Positions 44,273 to 52,636 of a stretch of 64,000 bases of DNA are shown in pieces. Both the position numbers and the translations under genes were made by a program. The stretch's first letter is position 1. Each line of letters opens with the position of its first letter. This DNA comes from Mayfieldus sp963772265 (GTDB lineage Bacteria > Actinomycetota > Thermoleophilia > Solirubrobacterales > 70-9): assembly GCA_963772265.1 (NCBI GenBank), contig CAVYWS010000009.1, positions 206,416 through 270,415 of the forward strand, written 5' to 3'. The notes under the pieces are model-generated. The model made no database searches. It was not told the DNA's origin and was given only the letters and a program-made list of their open reading frames with translations.

Positions 44273-44303
44273 ACCGGCAACAAAAGCTACGAAGGTTGCA
44301 GGC

Positions 44304-45038
44304 CTACGTCAAGCCCCCAGTCAGCGCCGCCTGCGCTTCGGCGACCGAGAAGCGGCGCTCGTAAAGCGCTCTCCCGACGATCACGCCGGTCACGTTGGCC
44401 GGCGCCGCTGAAGCGAGCGCCCGCAGGTGGGCCAGCTCACCGATGCCGCCCGAGTAGGTGAGCTCTGCCTCCGTCGCGGCGGCGACGCGGCGCAACTGCT
44501 CGATCGCCGGCCCCTCCATCGTCCCGTCGACGTCGATCGGGGTGAAGATGAAATGGCGGATCCTTTCGGCGCTCAACTCTCCAATCGCATCCGCGACGTC
44601 GACATCACCGCCCTCGGTCCACCCTTGGACCGCGACCCGGCCGCCGCGCGCGTCGAGTGAGATCACCAGGCGCTCACCGTGGCTCTCGAGCGCTCCCCGT
44701 ACCAACTCGCGGTCACGCATCGCGGCCGTGCCGAGCACAACCCGGTCCGCCCCCGCCCGGAGCGCGGCGTCGATTGCGTAGCTGTCGCGCAGCCCGCCCC
44801 CGAACTGGACGAGGACGTCGACCGCTGAAGCGATCCTCTCCACGGCCTCGAGGTTCACCGGCCGTCCCTCCCGGGCCCCGTCGAGGTCGACGACGTGCAG
44901 GTAGCGCGCCCCTTCGCCGGCCCAGCGCCGCGCCGCCTCGGCCGGATCGGCGTCATAGACGGTCTCACGCTCGTAGTCGCCCTGCAGCAGGCGGACCGCG
45001 TGCCCGTCGCGGACGTCGATCGCCGGGTAGAGGATCAC
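44304..45038 (-). CDS. hisA: Phosphoribosylformimino-AICAR ribotide isomerase
   Basis: Fourth step of histidine synthesis. 244 residues of HisA/HisF barrel: LYPAIDVRDGHAVRLLQGDY (catalytic Asp), YLHVVDLDGAREGRPVNLEA, VQFGGGLRDSYAIDAALRAG, LVISLDARGGRVAVQGWTEG (second catalytic Asp) and LTYSGGIGELAHLRALASAA. Actinobacterial PriA also acts in tryptophan synthesis; whether this one does cannot be told by eye. GTG 45038 overlaps the hisH stop as GTGA. The usual next gene, hisF, is not here but at 24 kb. Confidence 0.95.
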   Translation of the reverse strand: MILYPAIDVRDGHAVRLLQGDYERETVYDADPAEAARRWAGEGARYLHVVDLDGAREGRPVNLEAVERIASAVDVLVQFGGGLRDSYAIDAALRAGADRVVLGTAAMRDRELVRGALESHGERLVISLDARGGRVAVQGWTEGGDVDVADAIGELSAERIRHFIFTPIDVDGTMEGPAIEQLRRVAAATEAELTYSGGIGELAHLRALASAAPANVTGVIVGRALYERRFSVAEAQAALTGGLT

Positions 45039-45670
45039 GCGGCCGCGGTGACCCGCGCGCAGATGCCGGCGAAGTTTGAGAGCAGGCGCAGCCCGGCGGC
45101 GCTCGACTTCTCGGGGTGGAACTGGACCCCGTACAGCGACCCGCTCTGCGCCGCGCAGGCGAAGCGCTCGCCGTAGGCGGCGCTGCCCAACAGCGACCCG
45201 GCTTCGGGGTGCGGGGCGAACGAGTGGACGAAGTAGAACGGGGTCTCGTCGTCGATCCCGTCGGTGAGCGGGGAGGCCTGCTCCCAGCGAACCGGCGACC
45301 AGCCGATGTGCGGGACCTTCAGCTCACCGGCCTCGAGCTCGCGCACCTCGCCGGCGAGCAGGCCGAGACCCTCGGCGCCGCCGAGCTCGGTGGTCGATTC
45401 GAAGAGCAGCTGCAGGCCGAGGCAGATGCCGAGCACCGGGACGCCGGCCTCGAGGCGCTCGGCAACCAGCCCCTGCAGCCCGAGCTCGCGCACCCTCTCG
45501 ATCGCCTTCGGGAAGGCGCCGACCCCGGGCAGGATCAGCCCGGCGGCCGCGCGGGCGCGCTCGAGGTCGTTGCTGATCTCGGCCTCGGCCCCGACGTGCT
45601 CGAGTGCCTTCTCGACCGAGCGCAGGTTGCCCATCCCGTAGTCGAGGATGCAAATCCGCGTCTCACTCAT
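45035..45670 (-). CDS. hisH: Imidazole glycerol phosphate synthase glutaminase subunit
   Basis: Class I glutamine amidotransferase that supplies ammonia to HisF. 211 residues: ICILDYGMGNLRSVEKALEH, GLILPGVGAFPKAIERVREL, VLGICLGLQLLFESTTELGG (nucleophile Cys) and GVQFHPEKSSAAGLRLLSNF (His/Glu of the triad). ATG 45670 overlaps the hisB stop by eight bases. Confidence 0.96.
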   Translation of the reverse strand: MSETRICILDYGMGNLRSVEKALEHVGAEAEISNDLERARAAAGLILPGVGAFPKAIERVRELGLQGLVAERLEAGVPVLGICLGLQLLFESTTELGGAEGLGLLAGEVRELEAGELKVPHIGWSPVRWEQASPLTDGIDDETPFYFVHSFAPHPEAGSLLGSAAYGERFACAAQSGSLYGVQFHPEKSSAAGLRLLSNFAGICARVTAAA

Positions 45671-46253
45671 TCAGCGTTCCCTTGGTGCTCGGGACGCCGG
45701 TCTCGCCGGGGTCTATCTCGACCGCCTCGCGCAGCGCCCTGGCAAAGGCCTTGAACGCCGCCTCGATCATGTGATGGGCGTTGGTGCCGGAACGGACCCA
45801 GACGTGCAGGGTCAGCTTGGCGCTGTTGGCGACTGCGCGGAAGAACTCCTCGGCCAGCTCGGAGTCGAAGCCGGCGATCGTGGTCACCGGCAGGTCAGCG
45901 TCGAAGGCGCAGTAGGGACGGCCTGAGATGTCGATCGCGCACTCGCCCAGCGACTCGTCCATCGGCACCAGCGCCGAGCCGTAGCGGCGGATCCCGGCTC
46001 GGTCGCCGAGCGCCTCGTCGAGCGCCTGCCCGAGCACGATGCCGACGTCCTCGGTGGTGTGATGGGCGCCGGTCTCGAGATCGCCGCTCGCCTCGACTTT
46101 GAGGCCCAGGCGTCCGTGGCGGGCGAGCAGCTCCAGCATGTGGTCGAGGAAGCCGACCCCGGTCGAGACCGCGGCATCGCCGCCGTCGAGGTCGAGCTCG
46201 AGGCTGATCTCGGTCTCCTTGGTCTTGCGCTGCTTGGCCGCGGTCCTGGTCAT
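45663..46253 (-). CDS. hisB: Imidazoleglycerol-phosphate dehydratase
   Basis: Mn-dependent dehydratase, a 24-mer. 196 residues: RKTKETEISLELDLDGGDAA, TGVGFLDHMLELLARHGRLG, ASGDLETGAHHTTEDVGIVL (metal His cluster), SLGECAIDISGRPYCAFDAD and SGTNAHHMIEAAFKAFARAL (second cluster). Monofunctional, with no phosphatase domain. ATG 46253 is the family-like start; a GTG at 46262 overlapping the hisD stop as GTGA is also in frame. A much longer open reading upstream in this frame only shadows hisD. Confidence 0.95.
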   Translation of the reverse strand: MTRTAAKQRKTKETEISLELDLDGGDAAVSTGVGFLDHMLELLARHGRLGLKVEASGDLETGAHHTTEDVGIVLGQALDEALGDRAGIRRYGSALVPMDESLGECAIDISGRPYCAFDADLPVTTIAGFDSELAEEFFRAVANSAKLTLHVWVRSGTNAHHMIEAAFKAFARALREAVEIDPGETGVPSTKGTLNE

Positions 46254-46258
46254 CTCGA

Positions 46259-47524
46259 TCACCCGCGCGCCCGCGCGGATTCGCCGTGGACGGGAAGCCC
46301 CTCGGCCTGAGCCAGCGCGTCGACGTAAGGGGCGAGCGCGGCCGCGGCGGGGCCGGGCAAGCTTACATTCGCGATCCGGCGCCGAAACGCGCCCGGCCCC
46401 AGAGGACCGCTGAAGCGCCCGCTGCCACCGGTCGGCAGGACGTGGTTGGACCCCGCGGCGTAGTCGCCGAAGGCGGTGCCGCTGAAGCGGCCGACGAAAA
46501 CGCAGCCGGCGGTCCGCACCTGGGCCGCCAGTACGACTGCGTCCTCGCTGACCAGCTGCAGATGCTCGGGGGCGTAGGCGTTGGCGAGTGCGACGGCGTC
46601 GGCGAGATCGGGGACGTGGACCGTGGCCAGCGCCGCGTCGGCGACGCTCGGCCGCCGCGCGGCCATGCTCTCGACCTCGCGCCGCAGGCCTTCCAGCACC
46701 GCTTCCTCGACCGCGACCGCGACCAGCGGGCTGTCGGCGCCATGCTCGGCCTGGGCGCAGAGGTCCAGCGCCGCCCACTCGATCTCGGTGTCGTGCCCCG
46801 CGACCAGCATCAGCTCCGAGGGCCCGGCGAGCCCGTCGATCCCGACCCGCCCGAAGGCCCACCGCTTCGCCTCCTGAACCCAGGCGTTGCCGGGGCCGAC
46901 GACGACGTCGACCGGCCCGACGCTCTCGGTCCCGCAGGCCAGCGCAACCACCGCCTGGGCGCCGCCCATCGCGTAGATCTCGTCGATCTCGCAGAGCGCG
47001 CAGGCGGCCAGGGTCACCCCGTGCACCCGGCCGCCCTCGCCGGCGGGGGTCGCCACCGCGACCCTGCCGACTCCCGCCGCACGGGCCGCGAGACAGCACA
47101 TCAAGACGCTTGAGGGATAGGCGGCCCTGCCGCCGGGGACGTAGACACCGGCCGAGCCGACCGCGATCTCCTGCAGAACAACCGCCTGGCCCTGGGGCAG
47201 CTCGACCTTGCGCGGTGTGTCGTCGACCTGGGCCTCGGCGACTGCGCGGATGTTGGCCGCGGCGGTGTCGAGCGCCTCGCGCACCCCGGCATCGAGTGAC
47301 CGCAGTGCTTCGCCGGCCTCGTCCGGGTCGACCCGCAGGGCCGGCGGAACGCTGTCGGCTCCGTCGAAACGCTCGCTCAGCCGCAACACCGCGGCGTCTC
47401 CGCCCTCGATCACCTCGCGGGCGATCGGCTCGACCTCGACATCCGCCGCTGCCCCCGCTGACCAGGCGCGGATCTCGGCCGCGACGGCGGCGGCATCGGT
47501 CCACTCGAAGCCGCGGATCCTCAC
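46259..47524 (-). CDS. hisD: Histidinol dehydrogenase
   Basis: Final two oxidations to histidine, NAD- and zinc-dependent. 421 residues: GSAGVYVPGGRAAYPSSVLM, GAQAVVALACGTESVGPVDV, VVGPGNAWVQEAKRWAFGRV, IDGLAGPSELMLVAGHDTEI, LCAQAEHGADSPLVAVAVEE (zinc Gln/His), YAPEHLQLVSEDAVVLAAQV and SNHVLPTGGSGRFSGPLGPG. GTG 47524 overlaps the hisG stop as GTGA. Confidence 0.96.
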   Translation of the reverse strand: MRIRGFEWTDAAAVAAEIRAWSAGAAADVEVEPIAREVIEGGDAAVLRLSERFDGADSVPPALRVDPDEAGEALRSLDAGVREALDTAAANIRAVAEAQVDDTPRKVELPQGQAVVLQEIAVGSAGVYVPGGRAAYPSSVLMCCLAARAAGVGRVAVATPAGEGGRVHGVTLAACALCEIDEIYAMGGAQAVVALACGTESVGPVDVVVGPGNAWVQEAKRWAFGRVGIDGLAGPSELMLVAGHDTEIEWAALDLCAQAEHGADSPLVAVAVEEAVLEGLRREVESMAARRPSVADAALATVHVPDLADAVALANAYAPEHLQLVSEDAVVLAAQVRTAGCVFVGRFSGTAFGDYAAGSNHVLPTGGSGRFSGPLGPGAFRRRIANVSLPGPAAAALAPYVDALAQAEGLPVHGESARARG

Positions 47525-48201
47525 CGGGTCCCCTCCCGCAGACGATCGCTGAGCTGGTCGACCTCGGCGGCGCGAAGCTTGTGGGCGACGCGGTTGGCGA
47601 CCAGCCGGGCGGTGCAGCGGGCGATCTCCTCGCGCACCTCGAGCTGGTTCTCGGCCAGGGTGCGGCCGGTTGCGACGAGGTCGACGATGCCGTCGGCGAG
47701 GCCGACAAGCGGCGCCAGCTCGACCGAGCCCTTGACCTCGATCACCTCGGCCTGGCGGCCGGTCTGCTCGAAGTAGCGCTCGGCGACGCGGGGATACTTG
47801 GTCGCGATCCGCATCGTCCCCAGCCGCCGCGCCGCCTCGCCCAGCCGCTCGTCGCCCTCGCGGCCGGCGAGCACCATCCGGCACTCGCCGTAGCCAAGGT
47901 CGAGCAGCTCGTAGACGACCCGGTCGGATTGTTCGAGCAGCACGTCCTTGCCGGTGATCCCGAGGTCGGCGGCGCCGGCCTCGACGTAGGTCGGGACGTC
48001 GGAGGGGCGCATCGTCACCAGGGTCAGCCCGCCGCCGTCGAAGATCATCGAGCGCGAGTCACCGCGCAGCTCCCTGGTCTCGATCCCCGCCCGCCCGAGG
48101 GCGTCGAGGGTGCCTTCGAAGAGGGCGCCCCGGGGGACGGCGAGCTTGAGCGGCTCGCCGGGGCGGACGGTGGTGGTCCCGGCCACGCTGGTCGAGCTCA
48201 C
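47521..48201 (-). CDS. hisG: ATP phosphoribosyltransferase, short form
   Basis: First committed and feedback-controlled step of histidine synthesis. 226 residues, lacking the C-terminal ACT-like regulatory domain, so it is the HisG-S type that needs HisZ. Motifs: LKLAVPRGALFEGTLDALGR, TMRPSDVPTYVEAGAADLGI, TGKDVLLEQSDRVVYELLDL, MRIATKYPRVAERYFEQTGR and IVDLVATGRTLAENQLEVRE (PRPP loop). GTG 48201 overlaps the hisZ stop. Confidence 0.95.
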   Translation of the reverse strand: MSSTSVAGTTTVRPGEPLKLAVPRGALFEGTLDALGRAGIETRELRGDSRSMIFDGGGLTLVTMRPSDVPTYVEAGAADLGITGKDVLLEQSDRVVYELLDLGYGECRMVLAGREGDERLGEAARRLGTMRIATKYPRVAERYFEQTGRQAEVIEVKGSVELAPLVGLADGIVDLVATGRTLAENQLEVREEIARCTARLVANRVAHKLRAAEVDQLSDRLREGTR

Positions 48202-49214
48202 GTCCCCTCGCCCTCGCCGTCTGCGGCCTGGCGTTCCTCCTCGGCCTGGGCGACGTGCACGCGCTCCAGGTAGAGGGCGAAGCCGGCCGCCGGCAGGTCG
48301 CGGCCGAAGCGGCTCAGAAGCGTGTCGTAGCGGCCGCCGCCGCCGAGCACGTGACCGAGCGCCGGGTCGTAGACCTCGAGCATCGCGCCGGTGTAGTAGC
48401 CGAGGTCGCGCAGCAGGCCGAGGTCGATCTGCACCCGTTCCGCCGCCCCCCGCTTCTCGAGCTCGTCGAAGGTCCCCGCCAACCGGGCCGTAGCCCTCTC
48501 GACCGCATCGCCGCCGATCGCCCGCGCCTCGTCAAGCACCTCGCGCCCGCCGCGCAGCTGCGAGAGGGCGATCAGGGTCGCCTGCTGCTCGTCTCCGACC
48601 CCCTCGATCAGCGACAGCTCCTCGGCCAGGCCGACGAGGTCGTGCATGGCGAGCTTCTCGAGCACCGTTTCGCGCGCCTCGCCCTCGATCCCCAGCTCGG
48701 CCAGGGCTTGGCGATAGAGGTCAGCGTCGCCGAGGCCGATCACGGCCCGGCTCAATCCGACCGCGTCGAGCGCGGCCTCCAGCACCTCGACCACCTCGGC
48801 GGTGCCCTGCGGCGCCTCCGGCCCGATCAGCTCCACCCCGGCCTGCGCGAACTCGCGCATCTGGCCGCGCTGAGGGCGGACCGCCCGGTAGGCGTTGGCG
48901 ATGTAACAGAGCCGGAACGGGGGCTCGGCGCCGACGTAGCGGCCGGCGACCAGGCGGGCCACCGGCACGGTCATGTCGGAGCGCAGCGCCAGCAGGTCGC
49001 CGCGCTCGTCGAAGAAGCGGTAGGCGGAGCCGGCGGTGCGCCCGTCGCCCCGCGCCATCACCTCGTCGTACTCGATCGTCGGCGTCACCACCTCGCCGTA
49101 ACCGAAGCCGGCGAAGGTCTCCAGCAGCTTCCGCTGCAGCTGGCGCAGCTCCCGCATCTCGTCGGGCAGGATGTCGCGGGTCCCGGGCGGGATCGGGTGG
49201 ATCATCGGCGCCAC
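48198..49214 (-). CDS. hisZ: ATP phosphoribosyltransferase regulatory subunit
   Basis: HisRS-like protein without aminoacylation, required by short HisG. 338 residues with class II synthetase core: PIPPGTRDILPDEMRELRQL, VVTPTIEYDEVMARGDGRTA, ALRSDMTVPVARLVAGRYVG, PQRGQMREFAQAGVELIGPE and GRYDTLLSRFGRDLPAAGFA. There is no anticodon-binding domain, which separates it from HisS. It leads the his operon, 27 bp after murA. An internal Met at 49205 is an alternative start. Confidence 0.93.
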   Translation of the reverse strand: MAPMIHPIPPGTRDILPDEMRELRQLQRKLLETFAGFGYGEVVTPTIEYDEVMARGDGRTAGSAYRFFDERGDLLALRSDMTVPVARLVAGRYVGAEPPFRLCYIANAYRAVRPQRGQMREFAQAGVELIGPEAPQGTAEVVEVLEAALDAVGLSRAVIGLGDADLYRQALAELGIEGEARETVLEKLAMHDLVGLAEELSLIEGVGDEQQATLIALSQLRGGREVLDEARAIGGDAVERATARLAGTFDELEKRGAAERVQIDLGLLRDLGYYTGAMLEVYDPALGHVLGGGGRYDTLLSRFGRDLPAAGFALYLERVHVAQAEEERQAADGEGEGT

Positions 49215-49241
49215 CTTAAACCGGCGCGCCCGCCAGGCTGG

Positions 49242-50549
49242 CTAAGCGGGGACTCTTTCGGCGGAGACTCGCTCGATGTGGGCGCCGAGGCCGCGCAGAC
49301 GCTCGTCGATGCGCTCGTAGCCGCGGTCGATCTGGCGGATGTTGCCGATCTCCGAGACGCCGTCCGCGGCAAGCGCCGCGATGAGCATCGCCATCCCCGC
49401 CCGGATGTCCGGGCTCTCGAGCCGCTCGCCGTGAAGCCGGCTCGGACCGCTGACGATCGCCCTGTGGGGATCGCAAAGCGTGATCCGAGCGCCCATCGCG
49501 ACGAGCTTGTCGACGAAGAACAGCCGGTTCTCGAACATCTTCTCGAAGATCAGCACGGTGCCCTCGGCCTGGGTGGCCAGGGCCAGCGCGATCGAGGTCA
49601 GGTCGGCGGGGAAGGCCGGCCAGGGCCCGTCCTCGATCTTCGGGATCGCGTCGCCGACGTCGTCCTGGACCCGCAGGTTCTGCTCCGGAGGGACGAGGAC
49701 GTCGGAGGTCTCCTCGTCGACCATCGACTGCAGGCCGAGGCGGCGGAAGGCCCGCCGCACGGTGACCAGGTCCTCGGGGTCGGCGCCGCGAATCCGCAGC
49801 TCGCCGCCGGTCGCCGCGGCCAGCGCCATGAAGCTGGCGACCTCGATGTGGTCTGGGCAGATCGAGTGCTTGGCCCCGCCGAGGCTCTCGCGCCCGTGCA
49901 CGGTCATCATGTTGGAGCCGATCCCGTCCACCTCGGCCCCCATCGCGGTCAGGAGGCGGGCGAGGTCCTGGACGTGGGGCTCGCAGGCGGCGTTCTTGAT
50001 CGTCGTCGGGCCCGGCGTCAGAGCCGCCGCCATCAGGGCGTTCTCTGTCCCCATCACCGAGGGCTCGTCCATGAAGATCCGGCAGGCCTTCAATCCATCG
50101 GGTGGAGCGCTGAGCTCGATCCAGCGCTCGCCCCCCACCCTGGCGCCGAGCTCGCGGAAGGCGTCGAGGTGCGCGTCGAGGCGGCGGCGGCCGATGAAGT
50201 CTCCGCCCGGGGGCGGCATCCTGGCCTCGCCGAAACGGGCCAGCAGCGGCCCGGCGAGCAGGAACGAGGCGCGGATCTTCGCCGCCATCTCCTCGTCCAC
50301 CGTCACCTCGGAGACCGGTCCGGCGCAGAGGCGAAGGCTGTTGTCGGCGACCCAGTCGACCTCGACCCCGAGCCGCTCCAGCAGGGTCAGCTGGGCCTCG
50401 GTGTCGCGGATCCGCGGCACGTTGTCGAGCAGAACCTCTTCCTCGGTCAGCAGGCAGGCGGCGAGGATCGGGAGCGCGGCGTTCTTGTTGCCTGCCGCGG
50501 TGATCTCCCCCGATAGCGGGACGCCGCCTTGTATGACGAATTTTTCCAT
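49242..50549 (-). CDS. murA: UDP-GlcNAc 1-carboxyvinyltransferase (Asp-type MurA)
   Basis: First committed step of peptidoglycan synthesis. ATG 50549: MEKFVIQGGVPLSGEITAAG followed by NKNAALPILAACLLTEEEVL (catalytic Lys), SFLLAGPLLARFGEARMPPP, then GGDFIGRRRLDAHLDAFREL, GTENALMAAALTPGPTTIKN and FPADLTSIALALATQAEGTV (catalytic Asp). In the flexible loop the usual Cys of GGCxIGxR is Asp, as in mycobacterial MurA; that change is known to make the enzyme insensitive to fosfomycin. 435 residues, normal. A longer start at 50624 would overlap the HD gene. Confidence 0.94.
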   Translation of the reverse strand: MEKFVIQGGVPLSGEITAAGNKNAALPILAACLLTEEEVLLDNVPRIRDTEAQLTLLERLGVEVDWVADNSLRLCAGPVSEVTVDEEMAAKIRASFLLAGPLLARFGEARMPPPGGDFIGRRRLDAHLDAFRELGARVGGERWIELSAPPDGLKACRIFMDEPSVMGTENALMAAALTPGPTTIKNAACEPHVQDLARLLTAMGAEVDGIGSNMMTVHGRESLGGAKHSICPDHIEVASFMALAAATGGELRIRGADPEDLVTVRRAFRRLGLQSMVDEETSDVLVPPEQNLRVQDDVGDAIPKIEDGPWPAFPADLTSIALALATQAEGTVLIFEKMFENRLFFVDKLVAMGARITLCDPHRAIVSGPSRLHGERLESPDIRAGMAMLIAALAADGVSEIGNIRQIDRGYERIDERLRGLGAHIERVSAERVPA

Positions 50550-50614
50550 CGAAAGGCCCGCAAATGAGGGAAACCGCGCAGCGGCTGCGAGCGCGACTAG
50601 GGTAACAGCCGCAT

Positions 50615-51208
50615 ATGGACGCAATTTCGCGCGACGCAGCCTGGGAGCTCTTCTGCGAGTGGACCGAGTCCGACTCGCTTCGCAAGCACGCCCTCGCGGT
50701 CGAGATCGGGATGCGGGCCTACGCGCGCCGCTATGGCGAGGACGAGGAGCTGTGGGCGGTGACCGGACTGGTCCATGACCTCGACTACGAGCGCCACCCC
50801 GACCTCGACACCGGCCATCCCCGCTACGCGCTGAAGGAGCTCGAGGAGCGCGGCTACCCGCAGGAAGTGATCGACGCGGTCGCCGGCCACGCCGACTTCC
50901 TCGAGGTTCCCCGCGAGACCCAGATGGCCAAGGCTCTGTACGCAGTCGACGAGATGTCCGGCTTCGTCACCGCCTGCGCCCTGGTGCGGCCAACCGGCAT
51001 CGAGGGCATGAAGCCGAAGTCGGTGCGCAAGAAGATGAAGCAGCCCTCGTTCGCGGCCAAGGTCCCCCGTGACCAGCTCGAGCGCGCAGCCGACGAGCTC
51101 GGCGTCGACCTGGACGAGCACATCCAGCTGATCATCGACGCCCTCGCCGAGCACGCCGAGGAGCTGGGCCTGCAAGCGCGCGAGGGCACCACCGCCGACC
51201 CTGGATGA
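50615..51208 (+). CDS. HD-domain phosphohydrolase
   Basis: 197 residues. Metal ligands: RKHALAVEIGMRAYARRYGE (first His), WAVTGLVHDLDYERHPDL (HD pair) and a late Asp in KALYAVDEMSGFVTACALVR. The family resembles small HDIG-type hydrolases of unknown substrate, often nucleotides. The C-terminal AADELGVDLDEHIQLIIDAL is helical. It diverges from murA across 65 bp and overlaps the alpha/beta hydrolase as ATGA, so the two are translated together. Confidence 0.87.
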   Translation: MDAISRDAAWELFCEWTESDSLRKHALAVEIGMRAYARRYGEDEELWAVTGLVHDLDYERHPDLDTGHPRYALKELEERGYPQEVIDAVAGHADFLEVPRETQMAKALYAVDEMSGFVTACALVRPTGIEGMKPKSVRKKMKQPSFAAKVPRDQLERAADELGVDLDEHIQLIIDALAEHAEELGLQAREGTTADPG

Positions 51209-52152
51209 GGCCGTGGCTCAAGGTCCTGCTCGCGGTCATCGCCGCGCTGGTCGTGCTGCTGCTGCTCAACACCGTGGTGCTCGACCGCCAGACCCGCGAG
51301 GCGACCGTCAACGTCGACGGCGCCAAGATCGTCAGCCTGCCGGCGGGCGACCTTCAGGTCCTCGACTCTGGGCCGGGGCCCTCGCCGGTCGTGCTCCTGC
51401 ACTGCTACACCTGCGCGATCAACTGGTGGGACGAGCTGATCCCGCGCCTCGAACGCGCCGGGCACCGGGTGATCGCGATCGACCTGCTCGGCCACGGCGG
51501 CTCGGAGATGCCGAGCAAGGGCTACTCGATGGACGAGCAGGCCCAGCTCGTGGCCCAGGTGCTCGACAAGCTCGGGGTCCGCGGCGCGACGGTTGTCGGC
51601 CATTCGCTGGGCGGCGCCGTGGCCACGGCGCTGGCGGAGCAGTCCCCCGAGCTGGTCGGCCGGCTGGTGATCATCGACTCGGAGCCCGACGGCAGCTACG
51701 GCAGCCTCGACCTGCTGGCCAAGGCGGCCCTGACGCCGGTGATCGGTGAGGCGCTGTGGCGGGTGAAGATGGACTGGTCGGTCCGCAAGGGACTCGAGCA
51801 GGCCTTCGCTCCCGGCTACGACGTTCCGGACGAATTCGTCGACGACGTCAGGCGGATGACCTACACCGCCTATGACCATTCGGCCTCGGACTTCGACTCC
51901 TACACCGACGACTCGCCGCTCGACCAGCGGCTGGGACGCCTCGGCATCCCGCTGCTGGCGATCTTCGGCGCCGAGGACCAGATCGTCGACGCCCGCAAGG
52001 CGATCGCGGCCTACGCCGCCGTCCCGGACGCCCAGACGGCCCTGATCGAGGGCTCGGGGCACTCCCCCAACGTCGAGAGGCCGACCGAAACCGAGAGGCT
52101 GATCGGGCGCTTCATCGTTTCGACAAAGGTCGCCGGCAAGATCAAGGGCTGA
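51205..52152 (+). CDS. Membrane-anchored alpha/beta hydrolase
   Basis: 315 residues. An N-terminal TM helix (residues about 4-25) anchors the enzyme outside. The core has VVLLHCYTCAINWWDELIPR (oxyanion loop), VIAIDLLGHGGSEMPSKGYS, TVVGHSLGGAVATALAEQSP (nucleophile Ser), LLAIFGAEDQIVDARKAIAA (Asp) and LIEGSGHSPNVERPTETERL (His). The pattern matches lipases, esterases and haloperoxidase-like hydrolases; the substrate is unknown. Confidence 0.87.
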   Translation: MRPWLKVLLAVIAALVVLLLLNTVVLDRQTREATVNVDGAKIVSLPAGDLQVLDSGPGPSPVVLLHCYTCAINWWDELIPRLERAGHRVIAIDLLGHGGSEMPSKGYSMDEQAQLVAQVLDKLGVRGATVVGHSLGGAVATALAEQSPELVGRLVIIDSEPDGSYGSLDLLAKAALTPVIGEALWRVKMDWSVRKGLEQAFAPGYDVPDEFVDDVRRMTYTAYDHSASDFDSYTDDSPLDQRLGRLGIPLLAIFGAEDQIVDARKAIAAYAAVPDAQTALIEGSGHSPNVERPTETERLIGRFIVSTKVAGKIKG

Positions 52153-52173
52153 TCGAGGCGGGCGGGCGCGCGG

Positions 52174-52503
52174 CTACTGCCAGCGCCCGCCCGACTTCGC
52201 CCACTCGACCAGGTGCTCGGTCGAGCAGAAGCCGTCGCCGATCCGGTGCTCGCCACGATGACGCACCAACAGGACGTGGGTCTCCCCCAGCTCCTCGCCG
52301 CACTGCGAGCAGGAATGCTGTGACTCGTCGATCGGCGCCGGCTCGGTGAGCCCCCCCGCCTCCCAGTGCGGGCCCTGGATCGCCCACGGCACGATGTGCT
52401 CGAGTCGGCAGAAGACGGCGCGGCGGTCGCCGGCGGGCTCGTAAGCGCGGAACCCGTCCGTGTCGTCGACCTCGGCCCCGCACCACGTGCAGGACAAACC
52501 CAT
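52174..52503 (-). CDS. Duplicated Cys-rich (zinc-binding) protein
   Basis: 109 residues made of two similar halves. The first reads CTWCGAEVDD...VFCRLEHIVPWA, the second CSQCGEELGE...GFCSTEHLVEWA. Each has CxxC plus a later FC(R/S)xEHxVxWA element, the look of a treble-clef zinc finger. The internal duplication is clear by eye. The function is unknown; such proteins may bind nucleic acid or act as zinc-dependent adaptors. Its 3' end faces the alpha/beta hydrolase. Confidence 0.7.
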   Translation of the reverse strand: MGLSCTWCGAEVDDTDGFRAYEPAGDRRAVFCRLEHIVPWAIQGPHWEAGGLTEPAPIDESQHSCSQCGEELGETHVLLVRHRGEHRIGDGFCSTEHLVEWAKSGGRWQ

Positions 52504-52589
52504 GGTTCGAGGCTAGCGTGTCGAGACGCTCAGGCTCAGGGTGCCGAAGAGGTCTCCGGAGACGAACTCCTTGGCTTTGCTGAAATGAC

Positions 52590-52615
52590 GACGGGGCGGC
52601 CGAAGCCGCCCCGTC
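52590..52615 (-). terminator. Hairpin terminator, 11-bp GC stem with UUCG loop
   Basis: A perfect 11-bp stem (52590-52600 with 52605-52615) closes a C(UUCG)G tetraloop when read on the minus strand. It lies 21 bp after the stop of the secreted protein gene at 52637-53840. There is no U-run, so it is of the actinobacterial stem-only type. An identical hairpin follows the paralog (54018-54043). Confidence 0.75.
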
Positions 52616-52636
52616 GGTAACCGCTTGTGATCGGCG

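Noticed and set aside
45663..47708. A 681-residue frame that could suggest a fusion on HisB
   Set aside because: Only the last 196 residues are HisB; the rest reads hisD in the wrong frame.
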